64,000 nt of DNA from Gracilibacillus orientalis. GTDB lineage: Bacteria; Bacillota; Bacilli; Bacillales; Amphibacillaceae. The stretch spans positions 1 to 64,000 of the forward strand of contig NZ_FOTR01000002.1 of NCBI RefSeq assembly GCF_900114645.1. The letters are read 5' to 3'. The notes below the pieces were generated by a model. That model did no database searches. It saw only the letters and a program-made list of their open reading frames with translations, and was not told the origin of the DNA. The translations under genes and the position numbers were made by a program. This document shows, in pieces, positions 20,568 through 29,750 of the stretch (position 1 is the stretch's first letter; each line of letters begins with the position of its first letter).

Positions 20568-22202
20568 CTATTTGTTGTTCTGATATACTTCATTAGCAAG
20601 ATCGACATATCCTTGTACGTTTTTACCTTCTAATTCTTGAACAAAAGTATCCCATTCGTCCATACTTCTGTCACCCACTATAAATTTCAATGTATTTTGG
20701 TTCACAGTATCTTTTAATGGCGTACTTAGTAATGATGCTTGCTCTAATTGCGTTTCATCATATCGAATTGGCGGATCTGGAAGTATAAGTTCTTTTGTTT
20801 CTTGCATAGCATTTTGGAACTCAACTTCTTCCTCACTAAACATTGAATGAAGTAACTCAGTTGGCCCACCATAAGAGAAGTTTCCTCCTGAAAAACCATA
20901 ATCAATTTGAAGGTGGTCTTCCGCATCAGGGTTCATTCCACGGAACTTTATATCCTCGACTAACTGACGTTCGCCGTTTTCTTTTGTAAATGTTTCACCT
21001 TCTACACCCCACTTCGCAAATTCCAGACCTTCGTCACTATATAGTAACCAGTCTATAAATTGAAGCATTGCTTCGAAGTTTGGATCATCTTTTGCATTTG
21101 CAGAAAACATGATACCGTTTTCTAATTTAGAACCATCCATTAATTGGCCAGCAGGACCACCAGGAACAACAATTTTCTTGATTTCATAGTTGTCTTCACC
21201 TAATGTTTCGTTCATCGTTGTACGATATTGTGTTAAAGTTTGACCATTTGTGTTAATAACAAAAGATTCACCACTTGTAAATTTCTCAATCGCCTGATCA
21301 TCTTCTTGTGTAACACTTTCTGGATCTAATAAACCTTTCTCAAATAAACCATTGAAATATTCTACTAAAGAACGATATTCTTCAGTCGCAGGTGAAAAAA
21401 TAAACTCATCTGATTCTTCTTCATATTTCAACATGTTACCTAATCCCCAACCAGCTCTTGTATCAAAACCAGTTGCAGCAACGTTAAGCGTACTGTCAAA
21501 CTTGAAACGGTCAGAGAAAGGATATAAATCTGGATATGCACCTTTCATTTTCTCTAACATTACTTCGACTTCTTCCCAAGTAGTTGGTTCTTCTATTCCA
21601 AGTTCTTCTAAAATATCCGTTCTAACAGCTAAACTATAGTCTGGCCATACATTTTCATGAATACCTGGCAACACATAATACTTACCATCACGTTGACGCA
21701 AACCTTCCAAGAATGGTTCGATTTCCCAATCTTCTACTTTTTGTTGATAGTGTGGCATCATGTCTACATAATCACTAATCGGCAAAATCGCTCCTGACGA
21801 CACGAATTGTGTTTCTTCTCCGGGGTAAGTTTTAGGAATAATATAAGGTGCATCTCCACTACTAATTAACAGACTTCTTTTTTCAGTGTAATCACTATTC
21901 GGTACAGAAGTAATGTCTAAGGATACATTCGTTTTCTCCTTTAATTTATCAAAGAATAACCAATTCTCATCTAATGGATAGTTTGGATGATCATTAAAAA
22001 TTGTCGTGAATGTTACTGGCTCTGTAGCTTTAAATGTGTCACCAACACCGTAATCTTCCATTGCTACACCTGAACCAGATTCACTGGATGGATCATCTCC
22101 TTCATCATCACTTGAAGATTCAGAATCATTACATGCGGCTAATACTCCGATAATCAACACTAGCATCAATGCTAGCAGCATCTTTTTCCACTGTTTTGTC
22201 AT
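20568..22202 (-). CDS. extracellular solute-binding lipoprotein, importer D (LplA-like)
   Basis: This 544-residue lipoprotein has a type II signal peptide (MTKQWKKMLLALML...) and lipobox LAAC, with the acylated cysteine at about residue 24. An acidic serine-rich linker (SESSSDDEGDD) tethers the sugar-binding fold. It belongs to the large family 1-type binding proteins of CUT1 importers related to LplA and the YtcQ group. It would deliver an oligosaccharide to the permeases encoded directly upstream in the transcript (100-base gap). The order permease, permease, binding protein is the usual one for this subfamily. The ligand is unknown; the neighbouring GH2 and oxidoreductase genes point to a plant-derived beta-glycoside. 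A terminator follows. Confidence 0.88.
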   Translation of the reverse strand: MTKQWKKMLLALMLVLIIGVLAACNDSESSSDDEGDDPSSESGSGVAMEDYGVGDTFKATEPVTFTTIFNDHPNYPLDENWLFFDKLKEKTNVSLDITSVPNSDYTEKRSLLISSGDAPYIIPKTYPGEETQFVSSGAILPISDYVDMMPHYQQKVEDWEIEPFLEGLRQRDGKYYVLPGIHENVWPDYSLAVRTDILEELGIEEPTTWEEVEVMLEKMKGAYPDLYPFSDRFKFDSTLNVAATGFDTRAGWGLGNMLKYEEESDEFIFSPATEEYRSLVEYFNGLFEKGLLDPESVTQEDDQAIEKFTSGESFVINTNGQTLTQYRTTMNETLGEDNYEIKKIVVPGGPAGQLMDGSKLENGIMFSANAKDDPNFEAMLQFIDWLLYSDEGLEFAKWGVEGETFTKENGERQLVEDIKFRGMNPDAEDHLQIDYGFSGGNFSYGGPTELLHSMFSEEEVEFQNAMQETKELILPDPPIRYDETQLEQASLLSTPLKDTVNQNTLKFIVGDRSMDEWDTFVQELEGKNVQGYVDLANEVYQNNK

Positions 22203-22302
22203 TTCACTTCCCCCTTTTCATTTTTAACCATTAATTGGTAATGTTGCATCTTTCAGCCGATAACACTTATTCCGCTTACCACCTCCTAAAAACTAAAGAA
22301 GT

Positions 22303-23175
22303 TTAACCTTTGACTGAACCTAACATAACACCAGACACAAAGTATTTTTGAATATAAGGATAAACCAATAGTATTGGTAAAACTGTTAAAACCATCGTTA
22401 CAGATTTAATATTAGCTGAGATTTGAACTAAATTATCTGCACTTGTTGCACCAGTTCCAACTGTTGCTTCTGCACCCTTAATCATATTTCTCAGATAAAT
22501 AGACACTGGAAACAACTCTTTTTCCGAAAAGAAAATGAATGCAGGGAACCATGAATTCCAATGTGTAACAGCGTAAAATAACATCATTGTTGCAAGAATT
22601 GGCTTAGATAGTGGTAGTACAATTTTAAAGAGAATTCCAAATGTACTAGATCCATCCATAATTGCCGCTTCCTCTAATTCATCCGGAATGTTTTGGAAGA
22701 AAGTTCTCATAATCAACATATTAAAAATACTAATTGCATTTGGAATAACAATAGCCCAAATACTATTTCCAAATCCTAAAGATGTTACAAGCACATAGTT
22801 TGGAATTAAACCACCGTTAAAAAACATCGTAAACACAAAGAATAAAGTTAAAAACTTCTTACCTTTTAGCCTCTTATTAGCTAACGGATACGCTATCATT
22901 GTTGATAAAATGAGTGATATTAAAGTACCAATCACAGTATAAATCACAGTATTTTTATAGTTAATCCAGAACATATTGTCAGACATAATTACTTTATATG
23001 TTTCAATATTAAATCCTTTCGGCCATAAGGTTACTTCACCAGCGTTAATATAGGATTCCGAACTAAAGGATTGTGCAACAATATTTAAAAAAGGAAATAA
23101 TGTTGCAAAAACAATAAATATTAAAATGGTCACATTAAACACTTTGAAAATTTTATATTTCCATGATTCTTTCAT
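22303..23175 (-). CDS. ABC importer permease, LplC/MalG type, importer D
   Basis: This 290-residue integral membrane protein has six predicted helices. The permease signature LEEAAIMDGSSTFGILFKIVLPLS is the EAA loop that contacts the ATPase. The C-terminus YIQKYFVSGVMLGSVKG is typical of the LplC subgroup. The ATG at 23175 follows GGGAGGT; a longer frame starting at 23235 overlaps the upstream permease gene and lacks a binding site. It lies 13 bases after the partner permease. No ATPase gene is present nearby, so it must use a shared MsmX-type ATPase. The start is well supported. Confidence 0.9.
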   Translation of the reverse strand: MKESWKYKIFKVFNVTILIFIVFATLFPFLNIVAQSFSSESYINAGEVTLWPKGFNIETYKVIMSDNMFWINYKNTVIYTVIGTLISLILSTMIAYPLANKRLKGKKFLTLFFVFTMFFNGGLIPNYVLVTSLGFGNSIWAIVIPNAISIFNMLIMRTFFQNIPDELEEAAIMDGSSTFGILFKIVLPLSKPILATMMLFYAVTHWNSWFPAFIFFSEKELFPVSIYLRNMIKGAEATVGTGATSADNLVQISANIKSVTMVLTVLPILLVYPYIQKYFVSGVMLGSVKG

Positions 23176-23188
23176 GATTTTTACCTCC

Positions 23189-24130
23189 CTACCACAAACT
23201 GTTATCAGTAATTCTATAAGATAGATAATTCGCACCTAATACGAGTACTAATCCTATTACAGATTCAAACAAACCAATTGCAGTACCGTAACTAAAACTT
23301 CCAGATTCAAGACCTACACGGTATACGTAAGTAGCAATTACGTCTCCTGTTTCATATGTTAACGGGTTATAAAGCAATAAGACTTTCTCAAAACCTATTT
23401 GAAGGAAATTACCAATATTCAAAATAAGAAGGACGACAATAGTTGGTAAAATTCCCGGTAAAGTAATGTGAATAGTTTGTTTCCATCTATTTGCTCCATC
23501 AATTCTAGCTGCCTCATATAGTTCTTCGTTGATACCTGTTAGTGCTGCAAGATAAAGTATTGCTCCCCATCCTAATGATTGCCATAAGTCAACACTTACA
23601 AATACAGTTCTAAACCATTCAGGCATTTGCATAAAACTAATTTTTTCGAATCCTAAGTTTGCTATCATACTGTTAATTGGTCCATTTAATGCTAAGAATT
23701 CAAATACCATACCTGCTACTACAACCACTGAGAAAAAGTGTGGTAAATAGGAGGCCGTCTGGACAAATCGTTTAAATAATTGATTTTTTAATTCGTTCAG
23801 TAATAATGCAAAAATAATTGGAGCCGGAAAGGTGATTACTAATAATAAAAAAGCTAAGATAAATGTATTAGCGAAAACAGTATAAAAGGTAGGATCATTC
23901 AGAAACATTTTAAAATACTGCAATCCTACCCATTCTTCCCCCATAATACTTCCACCAGGTATAAATCTTCTAAAAGCGATAATATTACCAAACATTGGAC
24001 CATATTTAAAAATGATTAAGTAGATAACCGGTAATAAAATCAGTGAATAAAGTTGCCAATCCTTCCTTATACTAGTCCATAATTCATTCTTGGAAATTTT
24101 AAGTTCCTTTACCTTTTTAGCTGCTTCCAT
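23189..24130 (-). CDS. ABC importer permease, LplB/MalF type, importer D
   Basis: This 313-residue permease has six predicted helices and the EAA-type loop YEAARIDGANRWKQTIHITLP, typical of LplB-like CUT1 permeases. It is the first gene of the importer D transcript, whose promoter (24363-24391) matches the sigma-A consensus exactly. The ATG at 24130 follows AGGGGGAAA; the longer frame from 24166 is not supported. Expression should be strong and subject to catabolite repression, given the cre-like site between promoter and start. Confidence 0.9.
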   Translation of the reverse strand: MEAAKKVKELKISKNELWTSIRKDWQLYSLILLPVIYLIIFKYGPMFGNIIAFRRFIPGGSIMGEEWVGLQYFKMFLNDPTFYTVFANTFILAFLLLVITFPAPIIFALLLNELKNQLFKRFVQTASYLPHFFSVVVVAGMVFEFLALNGPINSMIANLGFEKISFMQMPEWFRTVFVSVDLWQSLGWGAILYLAALTGINEELYEAARIDGANRWKQTIHITLPGILPTIVVLLILNIGNFLQIGFEKVLLLYNPLTYETGDVIATYVYRVGLESGSFSYGTAIGLFESVIGLVLVLGANYLSYRITDNSLW

Positions 24131-24322
24131 ACTATTTCCCCCTTCTGCATCTATCTCTAATGACAAAACCTTTATATGTAAAATATAAGAGAAAAGACGC
24201 TGCTTAATTTCTCCCCAAAAAGAAAAGGCTTACATTAGTACTCTTTTAAAACTCACGTTACAATTATTCCATTCTTCACATCACTCTAGTATTACTAGTA
24301 TGGCAGATATGACAAAATAATG

Positions 24323-24336
24323 CGTTAACGCTTTCA
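24323..24336 (-). promoter_or_regulatory. cre-like / LacI-type palindrome in the importer D leader
   Basis: CGTTAACGCTTTCA matches 13 of 14 positions of the cre consensus. It contains the perfect palindrome GCGTTAACGC (24322-24331). It lies about 27 bases downstream of the -10, a roadblock position for CcpA. A dedicated LacI-family repressor is an alternative. Confidence 0.6.
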
Positions 24337-24362
24337 ATTAACTTTGTTCATCCGTTAAATTT

Positions 24363-24391
24363 ATTATATATCGGCTAACCGTATTTGTCAA
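24363..24391 (-). promoter_or_regulatory. consensus sigma-A promoter of importer D
   Basis: On the minus strand TTGACA (24386-24391), a 17-bp spacer and TATAAT (24363-24368) give a full consensus match. The leader to the first gene is about 230 bases. Apart from the cre-like site, nothing else was recognised in the gap 24131-24449. Confidence 0.85.
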
Positions 24392-24449
24392 TATACTAGA
24401 ATGGTAGTATTTTATTATTTGAGGAATTAAAAATCTACACATAAAAAAA

Positions 24450-24486
24450 CTAACGATAGAACTAGAATAACTAGCGACATCGTTAG
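24450..24486 (-). terminator. terminator after the second Gfo/Idh gene
   Basis: CTAACGAT (24450-24457) pairs with ATCGTTAG (24479-24486), and a smaller CTAG/CTAG stem lies inside. On the minus strand it is followed by TTTTTTTATG. It separates the GH42 transcript from importer D. Confidence 0.85.
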
Positions 24487-24527
24487 CTTGATCCATCCAA
24501 AAATATAAAATAAAGCATCGAATTTAA

Positions 24528-25547
24528 TTACAAATAAACTTTTTCCCTTTTTTTCGCACTTTCTACAGCCGCGAAAACCATTTTCATACTATGAATATTA
24601 TCATGACAATCCGTTTCAGCATGACGGTTTTCTTCCAAAGCTAAGAACATCTCATCTAAACAGCCAGCATGTTGTTCATTTCCAGTCCATTTGTTTGAAA
24701 TGGTTCTTTTTTCAGTTTCTTTGAAAAAAGCTTTTTGGTCTGGGTTCTTTACTGTTTCGGTCGTTAGGTGATCAAAGCCATCCCATTTAGCCGTTCCTCT
24801 TGTTCCAATGATATGCCAATCACCATTCCATGACGTTTGTAATCCTTCTGCTGCCCATGAACCACGGAATGTAAAAACGGAGCCATCTTCCATTTCAAAT
24901 ATACAAATAGCTGAAGCATTGCCGGCATACCATGAACCTTCCGGATTGTATTCATGACAATAAACAGATACAGCGTTACTATTCGAAATATACCTCGCTT
25001 GATCGAATGTATGTATTGCCATGTCAACGATTAACGGGTGTTCCATTTGCTCCCGGAAACCGCCAAAATGAGGTCCTAAATAAAAGTCTACATTTAATGT
25101 GTGAACTTTCCCTAATTCATTGTTTTCAATGAAATGACGAAGCGACCTTATTTCTTTTAGATAACGACGATTTTGCATAACACTATATGCTTTGCTTGTT
25201 CGTTCTGAGATTTGTGTAATCTCCAATCCATCCTGTAAAGATTCCGCCATTGGTTTCTCACCGAATACATTGCATCCAGCTTCAAGTGCTGTCGTGACAA
25301 TTTGTTTATGAGCAGCTGGAATAGTGACATCAAAGACAAGATTTGCTTCTGTATCTTTAATGGCTGTTGCTAAATCGGTAAATATCGGTACTTGTAGCTT
25401 TCGTTGATCAGCCTTCTTCTGAGCTACTTCCTTATTGAGATCGACTAACCCAACAATGTCAGCGTTATCTCGTTGTTCTACATAGTCCAACCAAACATTC
25501 GCCATACCTCCACAACCTGCAACTATTATTTGATGTTTTGTTGTCAT
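24528..25547 (-). CDS. Gfo/Idh/MocA-family oxidoreductase
   Basis: This 339-residue protein has an N-terminal Rossmann fold (VAGCGGMANVWLDYV) and the family's NVFGEKPMAES motif near residue 95. The C-terminal domain has PLIVDMAIHTFDQARYI, where the catalytic D/H pair of the family is expected. It is a sugar or sugar-derivative dehydrogenase; the substrate is unknown. It is only distantly similar to the Gfo/Idh enzyme at 14999-16156. The ATG at 25547 is preceded by GAAGGGG; a GTG two codons earlier is less likely. It lies about 200 bases after the GH42 gene, with a cre-like site in between, and ends at a strong terminator. Confidence 0.85.
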   Translation of the reverse strand: MTTKHQIIVAGCGGMANVWLDYVEQRDNADIVGLVDLNKEVAQKKADQRKLQVPIFTDLATAIKDTEANLVFDVTIPAAHKQIVTTALEAGCNVFGEKPMAESLQDGLEITQISERTSKAYSVMQNRRYLKEIRSLRHFIENNELGKVHTLNVDFYLGPHFGGFREQMEHPLIVDMAIHTFDQARYISNSNAVSVYCHEYNPEGSWYAGNASAICIFEMEDGSVFTFRGSWAAEGLQTSWNGDWHIIGTRGTAKWDGFDHLTTETVKNPDQKAFFKETEKRTISNKWTGNEQHAGCLDEMFLALEENRHAETDCHDNIHSMKMVFAAVESAKKREKVYL

Positions 25548-25569
25548 AGGCACACCCCTTCACACTTCA

Positions 25570-25583
25570 TGATAACGGATTCA
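25570..25583 (-). promoter_or_regulatory. cre-like site upstream of the second Gfo/Idh gene
   Basis: TGATAACGGATTCA matches 13 of 14 positions of the cre consensus and lies 22 bases before the start codon at 25547. No strong promoter was identified in the gap, so its relevance is uncertain. Confidence 0.4.
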
Positions 25584-25697
25584 TTTTGGAGATACTAGTA
25601 ATTTGACTATAAGTTAGTCTGTTGGAGAGCTAAAGTCTTTACTTCCACAACTTCTTCTGTGTCCAGCTTTCGAATTCCCTTTCAATTGATACATTTC

Positions 25698-25731
25698 CCT
25701 GCCCCTTGACCTCAATCGGACACGGGACAGG
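25698..25731 (-). terminator. hairpin downstream of the GH42 gene
   Basis: CCTGCCCC (25698-25705) and GGGACAGG (25724-25731) form an 8-bp stem when transcribed from the minus strand, counting one G-U pair. There is no U run on that strand. A T run (25733-25738) follows on the plus strand, where the stem has one mismatch. Termination is possible but unproven. Confidence 0.35.
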
Positions 25732-25746
25732 ATTTTTTGCACTGGT

Positions 25747-27774
25747 TTATACTGTTAAAATTAAGGTGTCTTTTGCTTTGATATCAGTTTTACCATGGTA
25801 TGTTTCGCTTGTCAGGGCATTGATCCATTTGGAGTCACCTGTATCAAAGGTTGCTGGTTCGCTGTTGTGATTCATCACGAATAGTATCTTCTCACCGTTC
25901 TTCTCGCGAGCGATCACTTCAACCCCCTCTGCAGATGACATCTCCCCTTCTATGTTTTTATCTGCACTTATAGTATCAATCAAGTCTTGAACGAATGCTT
26001 GATCAGGACTGGACGCTATATAGTATGCTTCACCATTTCCATAGTTATTTTTCGTTAATACAGGCATTCCTTTGTAAAAGTCAGATCCATATGTTGCGAG
26101 AACTTCCGCTTCTTCTGCATGGATCAAATCAAATAAAAGATTACATTTATATTCTCCTGAAAGGGATCCAACAGTATCCTCGATGACAATTTCATTGGAA
26201 TGGGATGGTTCCAATGCATCAATTTCCTCTGCCCAAATCCCCACTAACTCTCGTAATTCACCTGGATAGCCTCCTAAAGTGACAAGATCATTTTCATCGA
26301 CAATACCACTGAAGAAAGTTGTCACAAAAGTACCGCCGTCTTTGACAAATTGCTTCAATCGGTCAGCATGTCCTTCCTTCACCATATATAATACAGGGGC
26401 AATCACGATATCATACTTGCTTAGATCTTCTTCAACGCTCACAATATCTACCGGAATATTACGTTGATAGAAGGCATCATAATATTTATGCACTTCTTTT
26501 ACATAATCAAGTGCAATCGAAGGTCCACTTGATAATTGAATCGCCCAACGATTTTCCCAGTCAAAGACAATCGCAACACGAGCATTGACACGACTATCAA
26601 TAATTTTATTCTCTAATTGGCTTAATTCCTGTCCTAATTCCGCAGACTCACGAAATACACGGGTATGTTCATGACCAACATGTTCGATAACAGCACCATG
26701 GTATTTTTCTGTAGCACCTCGTGATCGTCTCAGTTGGAAAAACATCACTGTATCAGCACCATGTGCTACCGCCTGATAACTCCATAAACGCATAACTCCC
26801 GGTCGTTTTAATGCATTGTATGGTTGCCAGTTTTGCTGGCTTGGCGTTTGTTCCATCAGCATAAATGGCTGACCACTGCGGAGCCCTCTCATTAAATCAT
26901 GGGTCATTGCTGTCATACTCATTGGTGTATCAATCGTTGGATAGTTATCCCATGAAACGACATCCATCTCTTTTCCCCATTTGAAATAATCAAGTTCTGG
27001 GTACAGCCCCATTAAGTTGGTTGTTACCGGAAGATTTGGTGTATGTTTTTTTAATGCATCTCTTTCCAGTTTGTACACATCCAGTAAACTATCTGACTGG
27101 AACCGGCGATAATCAAGTGAAATACCTTGGAAATTGGTGTTTTGTCCGCCTTGCCACTCTTCGCTTAAACCATTGGGTGCAACGATCTCATCCCACTCAT
27201 AAAAAGTGTGACCCCAAAAACGTGTGTTCCACGCTTTATTTACTTCTTCTAGCGTTCCATACCTTTCTTTCAACCAAACTCGGAAAGCTTTTTGACAGTT
27301 TTCGCAATAACAATAACCACCATATTCATTGGAAACATGCCAAATTAACACAGATGGGTTATCTTTGTAGCGCTCTGCCAGTTTGTCAGCGATTCGTTCT
27401 GCGTACTTCCGATATGTCGGGCTGTTTGGACAAGAGTTGTGTCTGCCACCAAATTGTCGTTTTTTTCCTTCAAAATCGACTCGACGTACATCTGGATAAC
27501 GTTTCGCCATCCACGCTGGGTGTGCAGCTGTACTTGTTGCAAGACAGACATATACGCCGTTTTGATATAAACGATCGATCGTTTCATCCAGCCAGGCAAA
27601 ATCATATGTATTTTCATCAGGCTGATTTAGCGCCCATGAGAATACATTAACGGTAGCCACATCTATGCCTGCTAACTTAAACATTCGCAAGTCTTCCGTA
27701 ACTGTTTCCTCATCCCATTGTTCTGGATTATAGTCTCCTCCATACCATATTTTAGGTAAGTTTTCGTTGATCAT
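25747..27774 (-). CDS. beta-galactosidase, glycoside hydrolase family 42
   Basis: This 675-residue cytoplasmic enzyme has the three-domain GH42 plan: TIM barrel (about 1-390), trimerisation domain (about 395-600) and a small beta domain. The acid/base is E150 in WHVSNEYGG and the nucleophile E308 in LMEQTPS. The zinc cysteines of the family are present (C115, C155, C157, C160). Such enzymes release galactose from galacto-oligosaccharides or, in some members, L-arabinopyranose. It follows the two permease genes of importer C on the same strand, like Bacillus ganA after ganPQ, so galacto-oligosaccharides are the likely cargo. AAAGGAGG precedes the ATG. It lacks a signal peptide. Confidence 0.93.
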   Translation of the reverse strand: MINENLPKIWYGGDYNPEQWDEETVTEDLRMFKLAGIDVATVNVFSWALNQPDENTYDFAWLDETIDRLYQNGVYVCLATSTAAHPAWMAKRYPDVRRVDFEGKKRQFGGRHNSCPNSPTYRKYAERIADKLAERYKDNPSVLIWHVSNEYGGYCYCENCQKAFRVWLKERYGTLEEVNKAWNTRFWGHTFYEWDEIVAPNGLSEEWQGGQNTNFQGISLDYRRFQSDSLLDVYKLERDALKKHTPNLPVTTNLMGLYPELDYFKWGKEMDVVSWDNYPTIDTPMSMTAMTHDLMRGLRSGQPFMLMEQTPSQQNWQPYNALKRPGVMRLWSYQAVAHGADTVMFFQLRRSRGATEKYHGAVIEHVGHEHTRVFRESAELGQELSQLENKIIDSRVNARVAIVFDWENRWAIQLSSGPSIALDYVKEVHKYYDAFYQRNIPVDIVSVEEDLSKYDIVIAPVLYMVKEGHADRLKQFVKDGGTFVTTFFSGIVDENDLVTLGGYPGELRELVGIWAEEIDALEPSHSNEIVIEDTVGSLSGEYKCNLLFDLIHAEEAEVLATYGSDFYKGMPVLTKNNYGNGEAYYIASSPDQAFVQDLIDTISADKNIEGEMSSAEGVEVIAREKNGEKILFVMNHNSEPATFDTGDSKWINALTSETYHGKTDIKAKDTLILTV

Positions 27775-27867
27775 TTCGTTTCCTCCTTTTATTGAATCCT
27801 TCTTTTTATTTTTATTACATTGCCCAATGTTTTAGTTCTTCGAAGGTGTTTTTATTTCGATATATAT

Positions 27868-28698
27868 TTATTGCTTTACAGCACCCGCTACACCCTCGAT
27901 AAAGTATCTTTGCATTAAGATAAAAACTATTAATACTGGTAAAAGCGAAATAGTAGCACCTGCTGCCATACCTGCCCAATCGGTTGAATATTGTCCCACA
28001 AAATTTTGCATTCCAACTGCTAATGTTCGTAACTCGGGTTTCGAAATTGTTAAAACGGTCGGAATTAAGAATGAGCTCCATGTCCAAATAAATTGCATGA
28101 TCACAGTAGTTGCCATAATTGGTTTAGCTAACGGAAGCATAACCTTAAAAAAGGTTTTAACAAAGCCACATCCATCCATAATAGCCGCTTCTTCCATTTC
28201 TTTTGGTAGAGTAGCGAAATATGATGTGAATAAAAGAACAAATAGAGTATGCGCTCCCGATGATTCGGCTAAAATAATACCAAACAATGAGTTAGTGAGT
28301 CCTAATTGATCCACCAATTCGTAAAGAGGTATTATTGTATACCCTTTAGGAATAAACATTATACCTACTACAATCCCTAAAATCGTTTTTTTACCTGGAA
28401 AATCAACTCTACCTAGTGCATACCCGGTTAAAGAACATAAAAACACAACTATTATCACTGTTGCAACAGTCATGATGACTGTATTTAAAAAGTAAGCACT
28501 AAAATTTGCGTCGATCCATGCTCTAGAATAATTTTCCCAGTTAAATCCATCTGGTATTGGGTTACCTGAAATCATAAACTCTGTATTCGTTTTCAAAGAA
28601 CCGAGTATCATCCATATAAATGGAAATATCCATATTAAACCAATAAAGATAAGAATCATATGAATTAATATTTTAATTAGTTTACTTGAAATAATCAT
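27868..28698 (-). CDS. ABC sugar importer permease, MalG type, importer C
   Basis: This 276-residue permease has six predicted helices and the loop signature EMEEAAIMDGCGFVKTFFKV MLP, followed by the MalG-like end QRYFIEGVAGAVKQ. It is the second permease of a CUT1 importer, 21 bases after its partner and 93 bases ahead of the GH42 gene. It belongs to the short MalG branch and not the LplC branch used by the three other importers here. The ATG at 28698 follows GGAAAGGAG with a slightly long spacer. The ATPase is not encoded nearby. Confidence 0.9.
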   Translation of the reverse strand: MIISSKLIKILIHMILIFIGLIWIFPFIWMILGSLKTNTEFMISGNPIPDGFNWENYSRAWIDANFSAYFLNTVIMTVATVIIVVFLCSLTGYALGRVDFPGKKTILGIVVGIMFIPKGYTIIPLYELVDQLGLTNSLFGIILAESSGAHTLFVLLFTSYFATLPKEMEEAAIMDGCGFVKTFFKVMLPLAKPIMATTVIMQFIWTWSSFLIPTVLTISKPELRTLAVGMQNFVGQYSTDWAGMAAGATISLLPVLIVFILMQRYFIEGVAGAVKQ

Positions 28699-28719
28699 TT
28701 TCTCATTCTTCTCCTTTCC

Positions 28720-29664
28720 TTATCTACTTGCTTCTTTTTTTTCTCTTTTTTGGTAATACATTGTTATCAACCCAAAAATACCACTTATTAGTAAGGTGAA
28801 CATGCCTAACATGACACCTGCAGCTGAAGCATAACCCATTCTAGTAGTAGAACCAGTCATTCCTCCTCCAAATGCATAATTAAACACATATAAATCTAAT
28901 GTTTCCGTTGTATGATATGGATTACCGTTAGTTAGTGTTTTCACCAAATCAAACGCATTCATTCCGCTTACTACTGAAAGAAGAAGAATTACCAATAATA
29001 TTGGCTTTAATAACGGAAGGGTTATATGATACAGTGTTTTCCAAAAACCGGCTCCATCCAACTGTGCTGATTCATATAATTCTGCAGGAATAGATTGTAA
29101 TCCTGATAACCAGTAAATCATGTTTATCCCTAGGTTTTTCCACGTACCCACAACGATAAGCAGTGTCATTGCTAAAGTGGATGTATTTAACCACGGAATT
29201 GGTTTTTCAGTCAAACCAACAGACTGGATTAATTGATTAACAGACCCGTCAACACCAAAAATATTTTTCATAACAACACCAATTATAGCAGTTGTAGCTA
29301 CAACTGGTATAAAATAAATGGTCCTGTAAAACGCTTTACCCTTCATATTATTAGCGTTCAAAATAATGGCCAAAACTAACGATGCTCCTACACCTAATAT
29401 AGTTGTACCAAACATATAAATAATGGTAGAAACAAGAGCTCCCCAGAAGCGTGATGAGTAAAATAATTCTGTGTAATTCTCAAATCCTACGAAATCTGTT
29501 AATGGACTAGCTCCATCCCAGGAATAAAACGAGTAAACATAACTCATGACTATTGGATACAATGATAAAAGTAGGAACACAATTGCCTGGGGTAATATAA
29601 ATATATATGCCCACATCTGTCTACTTTTAATACTTTTCGATAGATTGCTATTTTTTCTAGCCAT
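28720..29664 (-). CDS. ABC sugar importer permease, MalF type, importer C
   Basis: This 314-residue permease has six predicted helices and the EAA-loop sequence YESAQLDGAGFWKTLYHITLP, typical of MalF-like members of the CUT1 family. It forms the translocation pore together with the MalG-type partner. It starts 86 bases after the binding-protein gene; AAAGGAG precedes the ATG. It has a basic N-terminus (MARKNSNLSKSIKSR). The cargo is probably the oligosaccharide cleaved by GH42. Confidence 0.9.
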   Translation of the reverse strand: MARKNSNLSKSIKSRQMWAYIFILPQAIVFLLLSLYPIVMSYVYSFYSWDGASPLTDFVGFENYTELFYSSRFWGALVSTIIYMFGTTILGVGASLVLAIILNANNMKGKAFYRTIYFIPVVATTAIIGVVMKNIFGVDGSVNQLIQSVGLTEKPIPWLNTSTLAMTLLIVVGTWKNLGINMIYWLSGLQSIPAELYESAQLDGAGFWKTLYHITLPLLKPILLVILLLSVVSGMNAFDLVKTLTNGNPYHTTETLDLYVFNYAFGGGMTGSTTRMGYASAAGVMLGMFTLLISGIFGLITMYYQKREKKEASR

Positions 29665-29750
29665 ACTTTTTCTCCTTTCTTCAAAATAAACAGGACGAGT
29701 TTCATAATTAAAATGCTCGTCCTATTTAGTTTTAGCAATGAATAATGTAG

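Noticed and set aside
27021-27650. 209-codon plus-strand frame opposite GH42
   Set aside because: It is an antisense shadow of a strongly supported GH42 gene, with no start signal or recognisable family.
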